From: Comamonadaceae bacterium M7527
Lineage (GTDB): Bacteria; Pseudomonadota; Gammaproteobacteria; Burkholderiales; Burkholderiaceae_C
Direction of reading: 5' to 3'
Assembly: GCA_021044545.1 (NCBI GenBank)
Contig: CP087990.1
Location: 1,612,001 to 1,676,000, forward strand
Length of the DNA: 64,000 nucleotides
Below the pieces are notes generated by a model, which saw nothing but the letters and a program-made list of their open reading frames with translations, ran no database searches and was not told where the DNA came from. Below are positions 36,280 through 47,157 of this stretch, piece after piece. Position numbers and translations under genes: made by a program. Positions within the stretch are counted from its first letter, which is position 1. Each line of letters starts with the position of its first letter.

Positions 36280-37233
36280 CTAGTCCAGGCCTTGGTCCAT
36301 GGCCAAACGCTGACGCTGGACAAACTCTTTGTAGGTATCAATGCCGCGCAGCTGCAAGATGGTGTTGCGCACAGCAGCCTCTACCAATACCGCAATATTG
36401 CGCCCGGCCACCACCTGAATAACCGCCTTGCGCACCGGCACGCCCAGCACGTCCTGGCTGAGTGTTTCGTGGGGCATGCGCTCGTATTTGCGCTCCAGGG
36501 TCTCCTTGCGCACCAAATGCACAATCAATTTAAGACGTAATTTCCGCCGCACTGCCGTCTCGCCAAATATGGCCTTGATGTCCAGCAGGCCAATACCGCG
36601 CACCTCCAACAGGTTTTGCAGCAGCTGCGGGCAGCGGCCCTCTATGGTGGCTTGGTTGATACGGAATAAATCCACCGCATCATCCGCCACCAAGCCATGA
36701 CCACGAGAAATCAGCTCTAAGCCCAACTCGCTTTTACCCAGGCCGGACTCGCCGGTAATCATGACGCCCATGCCCAATATGTCCATGAACACACCGTGCA
36801 TGGTGGAGCGCTCGGCAAAGTGCTTGGACAGGTAAGCCCGCAGCACGTCCACTACAAAAGCGGCTGACTCGCCAGTGGCAAACAGCGGGATACCTGCTCG
36901 CTCGCACATGGCCAGCAACTCGGGTGGTGCCGTGGCACCATCAGCCAGCACCAACGCTGGCGGCTCCAAGGTAACAATGCGCGCGGCCCGTCTGGCGCAG
37001 TCGGCACTGGCGTCGCGGGTGAGGTAGGCAATTTCACGCTCACCCAACACTTGTACACGGTAGGGATGTATGTAGTTGAGGTAGCCCACCAGGTCAGCGC
37101 CAGAGCGTGCAGCCCTGATGGCCACTTCGTCAAAGGGGCGCTCAGACGCGTCCAAACCAGCCACCCACCGCCAGCGCAAGCGCGAGCGGTGCGCTTCAAA
37201 CAACACATCAGCACTGATGACAATGGGGCGCAT
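36280..37233 (-). CDS. hprK: HPr kinase/phosphorylase
   Basis: A 317-residue enzyme that phosphorylates or dephosphorylates a serine of HPr-type proteins. The P-loop is [10 protein letters not shown] (about residues 157-166), followed by [10 protein letters not shown] and the HprK signature [15 protein letters not shown]. In proteobacteria it goes with the regulatory nitrogen PTS, not with sugar transport. It follows ptsN by 48 bases on the same strand. Confidence 0.96.
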   Translation of the reverse strand: MRPIVISADVLFEAHRSRLRWRWVAGLDASERPFDEVAIRAARSGADLVGYLNYIHPYRVQVLGEREIAYLTRDASADCARRAARIVTLEPPALVLADGATAPPELLAMCERAGIPLFATGESAAFVVDVLRAYLSKHFAERSTMHGVFMDILGMGVMITGESGLGKSELGLELISRGHGLVADDAVDLFRINQATIEGRCPQLLQNLLEVRGIGLLDIKAIFGETAVRRKLRLKLIVHLVRKETLERKYERMPHETLSQDVLGVPVRKAVIQVVAGRNIAVLVEAAVRNTILQLRGIDTYKEFVQRQRLAMDQGLD

Positions 37234-37281
37234 AGTCGTTGGTGCTGCTGGTGCGGTGGCTAGCTGCTAAGGGTATTGAGC

Positions 37282-37755
37282 TTACGCAGCAGCAGCGTGG
37301 GCAGACTGCCAGTTGGCAATCAGTTGGTGCAAGTCTTGCACCGAGGGCGCGCTCTTCATGCGCTCGCGCAAGTCGGCGTCACTCAAGATTTCTGCGATTT
37401 CAGACAGTATTTCAAGGTGTTTTTGCGTAGCCGCCTCGGGCACCAGCAAGCAAATCATGAGTGTGACGGGTTGCTCGTCTGGCGCATCAAATGCAATGGG
37501 TGCGGCCAGCTGGAACACCGCGGCCATGGGCTGCTTAAGCCCTTTGATACGACCATGCGGTATGGCCACACCGTGACCCAAGCCCGTAGAACCCAGGCGC
37601 TCACGCGCAAACAGACTGTCTGTCACCAAAGAACGGCTAAGGCCATGCTGGCCTTCGAACAATAAACCTACCTCTTCAAATGCGCGCTTTTTGCTCGTGG
37701 CATCTAGCTCAACTGAGACTTGCTCTATGGGCAAGATTGCTGACAAACGGTTCAT
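37282..37755 (-). CDS. ptsN: Nitrogen-regulatory PTS IIA protein PtsN
   Basis: A 157-residue EIIA(Ntr) domain protein that takes phosphate on a histidine and regulates potassium uptake and nitrogen/carbon balance in better-studied bacteria. The active site is in STGLGHGVAIPHGRIKGL (about residue 65). It lies between hpf (with a terminator between) and hprK. The potassium transporter kup in the same window is a possible target by analogy only. Confidence 0.95.
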   Translation of the reverse strand: MNRLSAILPIEQVSVELDATSKKRAFEEVGLLFEGQHGLSRSLVTDSLFARERLGSTGLGHGVAIPHGRIKGLKQPMAAVFQLAAPIAFDAPDEQPVTLMICLLVPEAATQKHLEILSEIAEILSDADLRERMKSAPSVQDLHQLIANWQSAHAAAA

Positions 37756-37816
37756 GACATCCCTCTAGCGGCACGGGTACAAACGCGGGTTGCGCTGCAC
37801 CCCCACCCACAAGAAA

Positions 37817-37841
37817 AAGCCACCTGTTTAGCAGGTGGCTT
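37817..37841 (-). terminator. Rho-independent terminator downstream of hpf
   Basis: On the minus strand a ten-base stem (AAGCCACCTG with CAGGTGGCTT) around a five-base loop is followed by a T-run (complement of 37814-37818). It begins 61 bases after the hpf stop and separates hpf from ptsN. Confidence 0.88.
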
Positions 37842-37901
37842 GTTACGTTGCGTCATTTTTACCACTTTTTCAAGCCTTCGCAAGCCCAAGTGGCGCGAAG
37901 C

Positions 37902-38231
37902 CTACATCAATCGCTTAGTGCTTTGATGATGGTGATCTTGCGTTTTATCCTTGTGTTTGAGTACCTGTCTGTCCATTTTGTCGGCCAAATCGTCTAATGC
38001 AGCGTACAAATCAGCGTGCGCACTCTCGGCGAATAAGTCTTTACCCTTCACATGGATATTGCACTCAGCGCGCTGCCGCAAATCTTTTTCTTTCAGGTTG
38101 TCAACGGTGAGCAGCACCTTGACGTCCACCACTTGATCAAAGTGTCTTGTAATTCTGTCCAGTTTGGTGGTCACGTAACTGCGCAAGGCGGGGGTAACGT
38201 CCAGATGGTGTCCGCTGATGGTCAAGTTCAT
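37902..38231 (-). CDS. hpf: Ribosome hibernation promoting factor (HPF/RaiA family)
   Basis: A 109-residue short HPF that binds the 30S subunit and inactivates ribosomes in stationary phase. Conserved parts are [20 protein letters not shown] and [27 protein letters not shown]. It lacks the C-terminal domain of long HPF. A strong AGGAGG lies seven bases before the ATG. In many betaproteobacteria rpoN lies directly upstream; here an MFS gene does. Confidence 0.95.
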   Translation of the reverse strand: MNLTISGHHLDVTPALRSYVTTKLDRITRHFDQVVDVKVLLTVDNLKEKDLRQRAECNIHVKGKDLFAESAHADLYAALDDLADKMDRQVLKHKDKTQDHHHQSTKRLM

Positions 38232-38399
38232 GATTAAGCCTCCTAAAGCTTAGGTTGACAAACAAAGCGGGAGCAGCTGAACCGTTACTCCCACTTAGAG
38301 AAAAACCGACTCAACCCCACTATGCGCTCACCTCAAACTTTTTGCAATATTGCGCTGCAGCAATACAGATCAGGCCCTGGCATCCCGTTACATCACCCC

Positions 38400-39641
38400 T
38401 TATTGATTGGGTTTGAGGCCACTGTCCACCACTTGCGGCGCAGGGGTATGGGTGTGCATGCGCACCTTGGTCAACACCCACAACGACAGCCCAGCCAGTC
38501 CAAAACCAACCAAGGCAGTCAACCAATAGCCCACCACCAAGCCGTTGGCGTCACGGCTGATCAGCAAGCCGCCCAACACTGCACCCAGCGCCATGGCCAG
38601 CGATTGAGACGCACCTGACAAGGCCATAAAAGTGCCTCGGCGCTTGGGGTTGGCAGCCGAGGCCACGATGGCCGAGCTGGGTATCATGCGCCCGCTGACC
38701 ACTACAAAGAACAACACATACACCACAGCCACCACCCACAACGGCGTGCCCTGCGGCATCAGTGTCATGGCAAACAACGGCACCCAGATGACCCAGTTCA
38801 GGCGCTGGTAAATCCAGACCTTACCGCGTTTGTCAGCCAACACGCCAATCACGCGCGCACTGATCAGCGTTGCCAAACCACCTATGAGGTACAAGCCCGG
38901 TATGTCGGTGCTGGGTATGCCCACATTGGTGTCCACATAAATGGTGATGTACGGGATGACCATAAAGCCAGTCATCACCGACAGGCCAGAAAACAGGAAG
39001 GCCCATAAGTGGTTGCGCTCTCTTACCGTAGCCCAAATGCCGCCCAACATAGAGCTGCGGTCTGGCAGGCTGAGGTGTGCGTCTAGCTTGGGCATGGCCA
39101 CGGCGGTGATGGTCATAAACACCACCGACAAGCCCACCACCAGCCAAAACGGCGCATGCCAGCTGAGGTTGGCGGCCAGGTACAGGCCAATGGGCACACC
39201 CGCCACAGTCGATACCGAAAACGACGACATCACAATGCCCATGGCGCGACCGCGCCGCTCAAAGGGCACAACATCGGCAATGATGGTTTGGCTAAGCGCC
39301 GACAACACGCCACCAAACAGGCCGGCCGCAATGCGCGCAGCCATAAACTGGCCGTAGGTATCGGATAGGGCGCACGCCATGGTGGCCACGGTAAACGCAC
39401 CGTACAACACCATCAACAAGCGCTTGCGGTCAAACATGTCCAGGTACGCTGAAGCCAGCACACCCGACAAACCCGCTGCAAATGTGTAGGCCGACACCAG
39501 GGCGCCAAACTGGGCGTAGCTGATGTCAAAGACCTTTGTAAACTGGGGCCCAAGCGGCATCATGACCATAAAGTCAAGAATGTGCGTGAATTGAATGCCT
39601 GCCAATGTCAGCATCAACCAGCGTTCGCGAATGGGCGTCAT
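38400..39641 (-). CDS. MFS transporter (DHA1-type, drug/sugar efflux-like)
   Basis: A 413-residue twelve-helix major facilitator, starting at the ATG at 39641 (MTPIRERWLMLTLAGIQFTH). The motif-A region is SAYLDMFDRKRLLMV after helix 2, and FERRGRAMGIVMSSFSVSTVAGVPIG matches the motif-C region of antiporters. An open frame extends upstream to 39854, over the divergent patatin gene, with non-membrane Arg/Pro-rich sequence; I reject it as a start. The substrate is unknown. Confidence 0.9.
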   Translation of the reverse strand: MTPIRERWLMLTLAGIQFTHILDFMVMMPLGPQFTKVFDISYAQFGALVSAYTFAAGLSGVLASAYLDMFDRKRLLMVLYGAFTVATMACALSDTYGQFMAARIAAGLFGGVLSALSQTIIADVVPFERRGRAMGIVMSSFSVSTVAGVPIGLYLAANLSWHAPFWLVVGLSVVFMTITAVAMPKLDAHLSLPDRSSMLGGIWATVRERNHLWAFLFSGLSVMTGFMVIPYITIYVDTNVGIPSTDIPGLYLIGGLATLISARVIGVLADKRGKVWIYQRLNWVIWVPLFAMTLMPQGTPLWVVAVVYVLFFVVVSGRMIPSSAIVASAANPKRRGTFMALSGASQSLAMALGAVLGGLLISRDANGLVVGYWLTALVGFGLAGLSLWVLTKVRMHTHTPAPQVVDSGLKPNQ

Positions 39642-39694
39642 GAGAGATAGCGCTTTGTTTTGTGAGAGACAAGAAAGCCTACTAATGTACAAGT

Positions 39695-40928
39695 TTGACA
39701 CCCAACATGCTATTAGATAAGTTACTAAAGCCCAACGGCGCGGCCACGCATGGCCACACGGGCTTGGTGCTGATGGGCGGCGGCGCACGAACGGCCTACC
39801 AAGTGGGCGTGCTGCGCGGCATTGGACAGCTGCTGGCGGCGCAGGATTCATCAATGCACAGCTCGCCCACCTTCCCCTTTCAGGTGCTGGTGGGCACCTC
39901 AGCCGGCGCGCTCAATGCCACTTATTTGGCCAGTCAAGCCAACACCGGCCTGGTTGCGTTTGAGCGGCTTGCCTCTTTTTGGTTGCGTCTGCGCAGCTAC
40001 AAGGTCTATGACTTGGACGCACCCGCCTGGGCCAGACACAATCTGCTTTCGGCTGGCTGGGTGTTGGCCAAGCAAGTGCGCGCGCACAAGGCACTGCTGG
40101 ACAACACGCCGCTGGTAGACACCCTGCACAAAGCCATTGACCTGCAGGCCATTGAAAGTACGATTGCGAAAGGCCTGATTTCCAGTTTGGCCGTCACCAC
40201 CTCCAGCTACACCAGCGGCCTGCACTGGACCTTTGTACAAACTGGTGAACACGTCAGCATCAAGCTTGGCGCAGAGCCGATAGGCGGGCTGAGATACAGC
40301 CCATCAACATTGAGCACCTGATGGCATCCAGTGCCATTCCGTTTTTGTTCAGGTCTGTACCGTTGTGGGTAGACGGTCACCGTGAGTTTTTTGGCGATGG
40401 CTCCATGCGCCAAACCGCCCCCCTGTCACCGGCGATACATTTGGGAGCCAACCGCATACTGGCCATTGGCGTGGGCAAGCCCGTGGGTGCGCGCAACCGC
40501 ATTCATGCCGCACAAGGTGAGCCCACCGCAGGCGTGGTAGCCAGCCATGCCATGGCAGGCATTTTTCATGACACCCTGCATGGCGACGCCGAACAAGCCA
40601 AGCGTGTAAGCGAGGCTGTGCGGGAGCTCAACCCCAAGCTGCGTAAAGCCTTGCCCTACGAACCACTAGAGGTGTTGGCAATTCACCCCTCAGAGTCGCT
40701 GGACCAGATTGCGCTGCGTCACACCCACCTGCTGCCCAAAGCCACGCGTGCCGTACTGATGGGCCTGGGCGCTGTCAACGACAACGTCGCCAGACCCAGC
40801 GACAATGCAGCCAGCCTGGCCAGCTACTTGATGTTTGAGCCGGGTTTTATCCATAGCCTGGTCGCGCTGGGCGAGCACGACGCCAAGCTGCACCGCGACG
40901 CGCTGCTGCGCTTTTTGCAGTGCCATAA
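39695..40928 (+). CDS. Patatin-like phospholipase (two frameshifts in this sequence)
   Basis: An acyl hydrolase with the oxyanion glycine motif MGGGARTAYQVGVLRG and the nucleophile elbow GTSAG (VGTSAGALNATYLA); the partner Asp is in FGDGSM (DGS). The start is TTG at 39695 or ATG at 39707. The frame breaks near 40279-40287 (one base missing) and resumes with EIQPINIEHLMASSAIPFLF. A second missing T in the run at 40912-40916 would give LLRFFAVP and a stop at 40926-40928. Corrected length is about 411 residues. Without the second correction the frame runs into corA. Confidence 0.82.
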
Positions 40929-41104
40929 TGTCGCAGTCACATACATCGGAGAAACTCCTTGGAAGCCAGCCCCAGTTGCTTGCTTTCAGTCCAGAGTTGC
41001 CGCGTCAGCTAAGCGTCGCCTTGGCCGAGCAGGCAGGGCTGAAAGCACACACCACCACTTTTCAGCCCGCACAGCGACGCGCTGTGCTTTGCCCCAACGC
41101 TTAA
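40928..41104 (+). CDS. Small ORF between the patatin and corA genes, unknown
   Basis: A possible 58-residue protein (starts MSQSHTSEKLLGSQPQLLAF). Its ATG overlaps the corrected patatin stop as TAATG and it ends 20 bases before corA, so it fills the gap exactly. Codon choice looks compatible with coding. I recognise no family and see no signal or membrane segment. It could instead be the non-coding leader of corA. Confidence 0.4.
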   Translation: MSQSHTSEKLLGSQPQLLAFSPELPRQLSVALAEQAGLKAHTTTFQPAQRRAVLCPNA

Positions 41105-41124
41105 CCCCCAAAGGGACCAGCTAC

Positions 41125-42108
41125 ATGCTCAACGTATTTACCTTGGTCAACGGTCGTCTATTTCAAGAAGAAATTGAGTCGCTGGAAGACCTGCGCCGGT
41201 TTAAACCTATTTGGGTTGACCTGGATGAGCCCACCGCCGAGGAAAAGCAGTGGATTAAGCAAACCTACGCGCTAAGCATTCCAGACGACGCTGTAGATGA
41301 CGACATCGAAGAGTCAGCGCGCTTTTACCAGGAAGACAACGGCGAAATGCACATTCGCAGCGACTTCTTGATAGACGATGGTGAAAACCCACGCGGCGTG
41401 CGTGTGGCATTTATTTTGAAACAAGAAGACGCCGCAACAGGTGGTGGCGTGTTGTTCTCAATTCACGATGAAGACGTACCAGTCTTTCGCTTGCTGCGTA
41501 TGCGTGCACGGCGTCTGCCCGGCCTCATTGAGGACTCCAAAGACGTGCTACTGGCATTGTTTGATGCGGACGCCGAGTACTCCGCCGACACACTGGAGGA
41601 GATTTACGACCAACTCGATGACGTCAGTCGCCGCGTGTTGTCAGGCGACGTCACCGACGACACCGCGGGCAAGGTGCTGTCTGCCATTGCCCGCGACGAA
41701 GACATGTCCGGGCGTATCAGGCGCAACGTCATGGACACGCGCCGTGCGGTGAGCTTTATGATGCGCGCACGCATGCTCAACGCCGAACAATTTGAAGATG
41801 CCCGCCAAATCTTGCGCGACCTTGACTCACTGGACTCGCACACGGCCTTTCTGTTCGACAAGATCAACTTCCTGATGGACGCCACGGTTGGTTTTATCAA
41901 CATCAACCAAAACAAAATCATCAAGATCTTCTCGGTGGCCAGCGTGGCCTTGCTGCCGCCCACACTGATTGCCAGCTTGTACGGCATGAACTTTCGCTTC
42001 ATGCCGGAAACGCAGTGGGAATATGGTTACCCCATGGCGCTGGGCATGATGGTGTGCTCAGCCATTGTTCCCATGCTTTACTTTAAAAAGCGGGGCTGGC
42101 TGGGCTGA
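41125..42108 (+). CDS. corA: Magnesium/cobalt transport protein CorA
   Basis: A 327-residue divalent cation channel subunit. The acidic cytoplasmic N-terminal domain is followed by a long helix and two C-terminal membrane segments; the selectivity motif is GMN in LIASLYGMNFRFMPE at about residue 280. The start is the ATG at 41125 with AAGGGA upstream. The open frame continues far upstream into the patatin gene, but that fusion is a product of an indel and not of a real bifunctional protein. Confidence 0.95.
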   Translation: MLNVFTLVNGRLFQEEIESLEDLRRFKPIWVDLDEPTAEEKQWIKQTYALSIPDDAVDDDIEESARFYQEDNGEMHIRSDFLIDDGENPRGVRVAFILKQEDAATGGGVLFSIHDEDVPVFRLLRMRARRLPGLIEDSKDVLLALFDADAEYSADTLEEIYDQLDDVSRRVLSGDVTDDTAGKVLSAIARDEDMSGRIRRNVMDTRRAVSFMMRARMLNAEQFEDARQILRDLDSLDSHTAFLFDKINFLMDATVGFININQNKIIKIFSVASVALLPPTLIASLYGMNFRFMPETQWEYGYPMALGMMVCSAIVPMLYFKKRGWLG

Positions 42109-42114
42109 CACCCC

Positions 42115-43797
42115 CTAGCCGCGCAGCTCCCGGCGCAGTACTTTGCCCACTGGCGTTTTAGGCAGCTCGGGCCTGAACTCAATGGTGCGCGGCTGCTTGT
42201 AACCGGTGAGGTTGGCGCGGCAGTGCTCGCGCACCTCTTCTTCGGAGAGGTTGGCGTTTTTGCGCACAATCACCAGCTTGACGGCCTCGCCTGTTTTGTC
42301 GTCGGGCTGGCCTACACAGGCGCACTCCAGTACACCTTCGATTTGTGAGACCACGTCTTCAATTTCGTTGGGGTAGACGTTGAAGCCGGCCACCAAAATC
42401 ATGTCTTTCTTGCGATCTACCACCTTGAAGTAACCACGCTCGTCTTGCACGCCAATATCGCCAGACTTGAAGTAACCATCGGCGGTCATGACCTTGGCGG
42501 TCTCGTCTGGGCGCTGCCAATAGCCAGCCATCACCTGCGGGCCCTTGATGGCAATTTCACCAGGCTGCCCCAGTGGCACCTCGTTGCCATCGTCGTCCAA
42601 ACACTTCATGTAGGTACTGGGGATTGGCACGCCAATGGTGCCCGAGAAGGCGGTGCTGGTGGTGGGGTTGCAGCTGGCAGACGGTGAGGTCTCAGACAAG
42701 CCGTAGCCCTCGCAAATGGGGCAACCGGTTTTCTCCAGCCACAGCTTGGCCACGCCGCTTTGTACGGCAGTGCCACCGCCCAGCGACACGCGCAAATTGC
42801 TCCAGTCAACCGTGTTGAAGTCTGGGTGGTTGGCCAAGCCGTTGAACAAAGTACTCACGGCGGGGAATAGGTGAAACTTGTACTTGGCCAGCTCCTTGAG
42901 TACGGCAGGCAAGTCACGTGGGTTGGGGATCAAAATCGTTTGACCACCCATACGCATGCTCAACATCATGCTGACCGTAAACGCAAAGATGTGATAGAGC
43001 GGCAATGCACACACATTGACCACTTGCTCATGCGCAGGCATGCCGCGCATGGCGGGCTCGTTCCATACCTCTGACTGAATCACGTTGGCCACCACATTGC
43101 GGTGCAGCAGCACAGCGCCTTTGGACACTCCAGTGGTACCGCCCGTGTATTGCAGCACCGCCACGTCGTCGCCATTAATTTCAGGGCGCATAAGATTCAT
43201 GCGCACGCCACGCGACAAGGCTTCGTTAAAGCGCACGGCGTAGGGCAAGTCGAACTCGGGCACCATTTTTTTGACGTTGCGCACCACGTAGTTCACCAAC
43301 ATGCCTTTGAGTGTGCCCAACATGTCGCCCATGGCAGACAACACCACGTGCTTGACGGGCGTGTTGGCAATACAGGCCTCCAGTGTGGCGGCAAAGTTCT
43401 CAATAATGATGACGGCCTTGGCGCCAGAGTCCTTGAGCTGATGCTCTAACTCACGCGCCGTATAAAGCGGGTTGACGTTGACCACCACCATGCCTGCGCG
43501 CAAAATGCCGGCTACCGCCACGGGGTAGTTGGGCACGTTGGGCATCATCACCGCCACGCGGTCACCCTTGACCAGTCCCAAACTTTGCAAGTAAGCACCC
43601 ATCGCCGTTGAGGCTTGGTCAACCTGCGTATAGGTGATGTCTTTGCCCATGAAGCTAAAGCCGGTGCGCGGGCCATAGTCACGAAAGCTGGTCTCTAACA
43701 GCTCAACCAATGACTTGTATTGGCTGGCATCTACGTCTGCTGGCACCCCTTCTGGGTAGGCGCTTAACCATGGACGTGCTGCGGCTTGCTCTGACAT
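42115..43797 (-). CDS. fadD: Long-chain-fatty-acid-CoA ligase FadD
   Basis: A 560-residue acyl-CoA synthetase that activates fatty acids for beta-oxidation or phospholipid use. The phosphate loop is QYTGGTTGVSKGAVLLH (about residue 215), the adenylate motif is EGYGLSETSP (about 360), and DRKKDMILVAGFNVYPNEIE (about 453) is the FadD linker signature. The length equals E. coli FadD (561). It converges with corA, six bases apart. The distinct large synthetase at 2150 is a different clade. Confidence 0.94.
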   Translation of the reverse strand: MSEQAAARPWLSAYPEGVPADVDASQYKSLVELLETSFRDYGPRTGFSFMGKDITYTQVDQASTAMGAYLQSLGLVKGDRVAVMMPNVPNYPVAVAGILRAGMVVVNVNPLYTARELEHQLKDSGAKAVIIIENFAATLEACIANTPVKHVVLSAMGDMLGTLKGMLVNYVVRNVKKMVPEFDLPYAVRFNEALSRGVRMNLMRPEINGDDVAVLQYTGGTTGVSKGAVLLHRNVVANVIQSEVWNEPAMRGMPAHEQVVNVCALPLYHIFAFTVSMMLSMRMGGQTILIPNPRDLPAVLKELAKYKFHLFPAVSTLFNGLANHPDFNTVDWSNLRVSLGGGTAVQSGVAKLWLEKTGCPICEGYGLSETSPSASCNPTTSTAFSGTIGVPIPSTYMKCLDDDGNEVPLGQPGEIAIKGPQVMAGYWQRPDETAKVMTADGYFKSGDIGVQDERGYFKVVDRKKDMILVAGFNVYPNEIEDVVSQIEGVLECACVGQPDDKTGEAVKLVIVRKNANLSEEEVREHCRANLTGYKQPRTIEFRPELPKTPVGKVLRRELRG

Positions 43798-43978
43798 GCG
43801 TTGTATCTCCGAATTTGTTGTTGTGCAGTTGTTGTACGGTTGCCATGCCTAGCGCCGGGCCTAAACCCAGCACTGACACGAAACTGACACCTACTGTAGC
43901 AAACCTTTGGCGCAAAATCGCCAAGGAAAACCCGCTGACCCAAAAGTGTTCGTTGGGAGGGGCTCTTTGTGCTGCGCT

Positions 43979-45397
43979 TTAACCCCTGAGCGCGCCCAAG
44001 ACTTCGTCCAGCATTTTCTTGGCATCGCCAAACAACATGCGGTTGTTGTCTTTGTAAAACAGCGGGTTATCTACACCAGCGTAACCGCTGGCCATTGAGC
44101 GCTTCATCACAATAGATGTACGCGCTTTCCACACCTCTAGTACTGGCATGCCAGCAATGGGACTGGCTGGGTCGTCTTGAGCAGCCGGATTCACAATGTC
44201 GTTGGCGCCAATGACGATGGCCACGTCGGTGTCTGGAAAGTCGTCGTTGAGCTCGTCCATCTCAAACACGATGTCGTAAGGCACTTTGGCCTCTGCCAGC
44301 AACACGTTCATGTGGCCTGGCATGCGACCCGCTACTGGGTGAATGCCAAAGCGCACGTTGACACCCTTTTCACGCAAGTGCTTGGTGATCTCAAATACGG
44401 TGTGCTGGGCTTGCGCTACGGCCATGCCGTAGCCCGGTACGATGATCACGCTTTTGGCATCACGCAGCAGCTCTGCAGTCTCGCCCGCCAAGATGGGGCT
44501 AACCTCGCCGGCGGGCTCAGCCGCGCCGCCAGCAGGCTTGGGAGCAGCAGCCGCAGTGCCAAAGCCGCCTGCAATCACGCTGATAAAGCTGCGGTTCATG
44601 GCGTTGCACATGATGTACGACAAAATCGCACCGCTTGAGCCCACCAGCGCACCCACCACAATCAGCAAGTCGTTGCTGAGCATAAAACCCGTTGCAGCGG
44701 CAGCCCAACCGGAGTAGCTGTTGAGCATAGACACCACCACTGGCATGTCTGCGCCACCAATAGCCAACACCATGTGAATACCAAACAGCAAGGCAATCGC
44801 ACTCATGATGAACAAAGGCAACATGCCATCAGCTATGGTCTCTGCTTGCAAGAACATGCGACCAAAATAAATGACGGCTAACAAGCCCGCCAGGTTCAAC
44901 CAATGGCGCGCAGGCAGCAACAATGGGCTGCCACCAATGCGCCCGGACAACTTGCCAAACGCAGCCACTGAGCCCGAGAAGGTCACCGCACCAATAAAGA
45001 TGCCAATGTAAATTTCCATGGCGTGGATGGCGTGCGCTGCACTACCCAAGCCTTTAGAGGCTTCTGGATCTACGTAAGTGGCGTAACCCACCAGCACAGC
45101 AGCCATACCCACCATGCTGTGCATCAACGCCACCAGCTCTGGCATCTGGGTCATTTGCACCGCGCGCGCGGCGTACAAACCAATGCCACCACCCAACGCC
45201 ATGGCAGCAATAATCCAAGGCATACCGGCCAACGTAACTTGCGGCCCCAATACGGTAGCGGCCACGGCTATCGCCATACCGACGATGCCGTACAGGTTGC
45301 CGCGGCGCGCGGTTTCTTGGTTGGACAAGCCACCCAAGCTGAGAATAAAGAGAATGGTCGCACCTATGTAGGAGACCGTTGCCAAACTTGCAGACAT
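43979..45397 (-). CDS. pntB: NAD(P) transhydrogenase beta subunit
   Basis: A 472-residue inner-membrane subunit with about nine N-terminal helices and a C-terminal NADP-binding domain ([17 protein letters not shown] at about residue 315; [13 protein letters not shown] near 405). With PntA it uses the proton gradient to reduce NADP with NADH. The ATG has AGGAGA upstream and follows pntA by 15 bases. Confidence 0.97.
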   Translation of the reverse strand: MSASLATVSYIGATILFILSLGGLSNQETARRGNLYGIVGMAIAVAATVLGPQVTLAGMPWIIAAMALGGGIGLYAARAVQMTQMPELVALMHSMVGMAAVLVGYATYVDPEASKGLGSAAHAIHAMEIYIGIFIGAVTFSGSVAAFGKLSGRIGGSPLLLPARHWLNLAGLLAVIYFGRMFLQAETIADGMLPLFIMSAIALLFGIHMVLAIGGADMPVVVSMLNSYSGWAAAATGFMLSNDLLIVVGALVGSSGAILSYIMCNAMNRSFISVIAGGFGTAAAAPKPAGGAAEPAGEVSPILAGETAELLRDAKSVIIVPGYGMAVAQAQHTVFEITKHLREKGVNVRFGIHPVAGRMPGHMNVLLAEAKVPYDIVFEMDELNDDFPDTDVAIVIGANDIVNPAAQDDPASPIAGMPVLEVWKARTSIVMKRSMASGYAGVDNPLFYKDNNRMLFGDAKKMLDEVLGALRG

Positions 45398-45412
45398 TGA
45401 AAGGTCTCCTAC

Positions 45413-47017
45413 TTATTTACGGAACATTGCCAGCATGCGCTGGGTAACAGCAAAACCGCCAACCATGTTGATCGCGGTCAGCACCAACGCCACAGAAGCC
45501 AACACCAGGATGAGCGTGTTGGGCCTGTCTGCAGCGTCGGCCATGGGCGAGATTTGCACCAACGCACCAATCGCAATAATGGAGCTGATGGCATTGGTCA
45601 CGCTCATCAGTGGCGTGTGCAGCGCAGGTTTCACGTTCCACACCACCATATAGCCCACAAAGCAGGCTAAGACAAACACCGTGAAGTGCGCCAGGAATTC
45701 AGCTGGGGCATAGGCACCCACCAACGCGAACAAGACCGCTGTAACCGCCGCCACCATCAGCAACTTGCCCGCAGGCATGGGACCTGAAGGCTCGCCGTGG
45801 CCATGGCCCTTTTTGGCAACAGGTGCAGCTGCGGGTTTAGGTGCAGGCTTGGGCGGTGCCGCCAAGGCAGGCGCGGGCCAAGTCACTGCGCCACCCTTGA
45901 CCACGGTAAGGCCGCGAATCGCGTCGTCTTCCATGTTGACGTTGATCACGCCGTCCTTGGTTTTGCACAGCTCTTCGCTCAAGCGGAACAGGTTGGTGGC
46001 GTAAAGCGTTGACGACTGACGCGCCATGCGCGAGGCCAGGTCGGTGTAACCCACAATGGTCACGCCGTGCTTCACCACCACTTGGCCGGGCTCGGTCAGT
46101 TCACAGTTACCGCCTTGCTCGGCGGCCATGTCCACAATCACGCTACCAGGCTTCATGCTTTGCACCATCTGGGCGGTAATGAGGCGCGGTGCAGGCTTGC
46201 CAGGTATCAAGGCGGTGGTGATGATGATGTCCACGTCCGCGGCTTGTTTGGCATACATGTCACGCTGCGCAGCTTGGAAGCCCTCGCTCATGACCTTGGC
46301 GTAGCCGCCGCCGCCTGAGCCCTCTTCCTCAAAGTCCACTTTCACGAACTCGCCGCCCAAGGAGACCACTTGGTCAGCCACTTCAGCGCGTGTGTCATTG
46401 GCGCGCACAATGGCACCCAAGCTCGCAGCCGCACCAATAGCGGCCAGGCCAGCCACACCAGCACCGGCAACAAACACCTTGGCAGGCGGCACTTTGCCTG
46501 CGGCCGTAATTTGGCCATTAAAGAAGCGGCCAAAGGCGTTGGCCGCCTCAACCACGGCGCGGTAGCCGCTCACACCTGCCATTGAGGTGAGCGCGTCCAT
46601 TTTTTGTGCGCGACTCAGCGTACGCGGCAAAGCGTCAATGGACAGCGCTGTAACATGCTTGGCTGCAAGCTGCTGCATCAAGTCCGGGTTTTGGGCTGGC
46701 CACAAAAAGCCAATAAGCGTTTGGCCCTCATGCATCAGCGCGATTTCATCAGACGTTGGGGCGCGCACTTTAAAAATCAAATCACAGCCGCCCCACAACA
46801 CCTGCGCATCAGGCGCAATCGTGGCGCCGGCTGCCACAAAGGCGTCGTCAGACAAGTCGGCCGCATCACCAGCGCCCGCCTCCACCACTACGGCAAAGCC
46901 AAGCTTGACCAATTTGGCCACCACATCGGGCACTGTGGCCACACGTTTTTCACCCGGGAAAGTTTCCCGTGGCACGCCAATGCGTTGCGCGCTGGGCGCT
47001 TGTTCGCCTGTTTGCAT
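45413..47017 (-). CDS. pntA: NAD(P) transhydrogenase alpha subunit (undivided PntA)
   Basis: A 534-residue subunit. The NAD-binding part starts [19 protein letters not shown], with [19 protein letters not shown] as nucleotide loop at about residue 165. After a His/Pro/Ala linker near 400-420 come four membrane helices. Many proteobacteria split this gene into pntAA and pntAB; here it is undivided. The ATG at 47017 is chosen for its GGAG seven bases upstream; a TTG six codons earlier lies over that site. Confidence 0.95.
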   Translation of the reverse strand: MQTGEQAPSAQRIGVPRETFPGEKRVATVPDVVAKLVKLGFAVVVEAGAGDAADLSDDAFVAAGATIAPDAQVLWGGCDLIFKVRAPTSDEIALMHEGQTLIGFLWPAQNPDLMQQLAAKHVTALSIDALPRTLSRAQKMDALTSMAGVSGYRAVVEAANAFGRFFNGQITAAGKVPPAKVFVAGAGVAGLAAIGAAASLGAIVRANDTRAEVADQVVSLGGEFVKVDFEEEGSGGGGYAKVMSEGFQAAQRDMYAKQAADVDIIITTALIPGKPAPRLITAQMVQSMKPGSVIVDMAAEQGGNCELTEPGQVVVKHGVTIVGYTDLASRMARQSSTLYATNLFRLSEELCKTKDGVINVNMEDDAIRGLTVVKGGAVTWPAPALAAPPKPAPKPAAAPVAKKGHGHGEPSGPMPAGKLLMVAAVTAVLFALVGAYAPAEFLAHFTVFVLACFVGYMVVWNVKPALHTPLMSVTNAISSIIAIGALVQISPMADAADRPNTLILVLASVALVLTAINMVGGFAVTQRMLAMFRK

Positions 47018-47157
47018 AGTTGTCTCCTCGCTCAATTCACAAAAGTAGCCTGAAAAACGCTTGCATGATCAGCCAAACCTGCTTGACCCGCACTAGCCTT
47101 TGATTTTACCGCGCAAGCACCACTGGCGATGCCTTGTGTAAGGTGATAATTGCCGGC

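Noticed and set aside
40321..42108. A bifunctional patatin-CorA fusion protein
   Set aside because: CorA has its own ribosome site and start, and the fusion depends on a probable missing T at 40912-40916.
43798..43978. Possible gene or RNA between fadD and pntB
   Set aside because: The frame covering 43710-43982 is antisense to the fadD start and has no ribosome site; the gap looks like ordinary promoter and trailer sequence.
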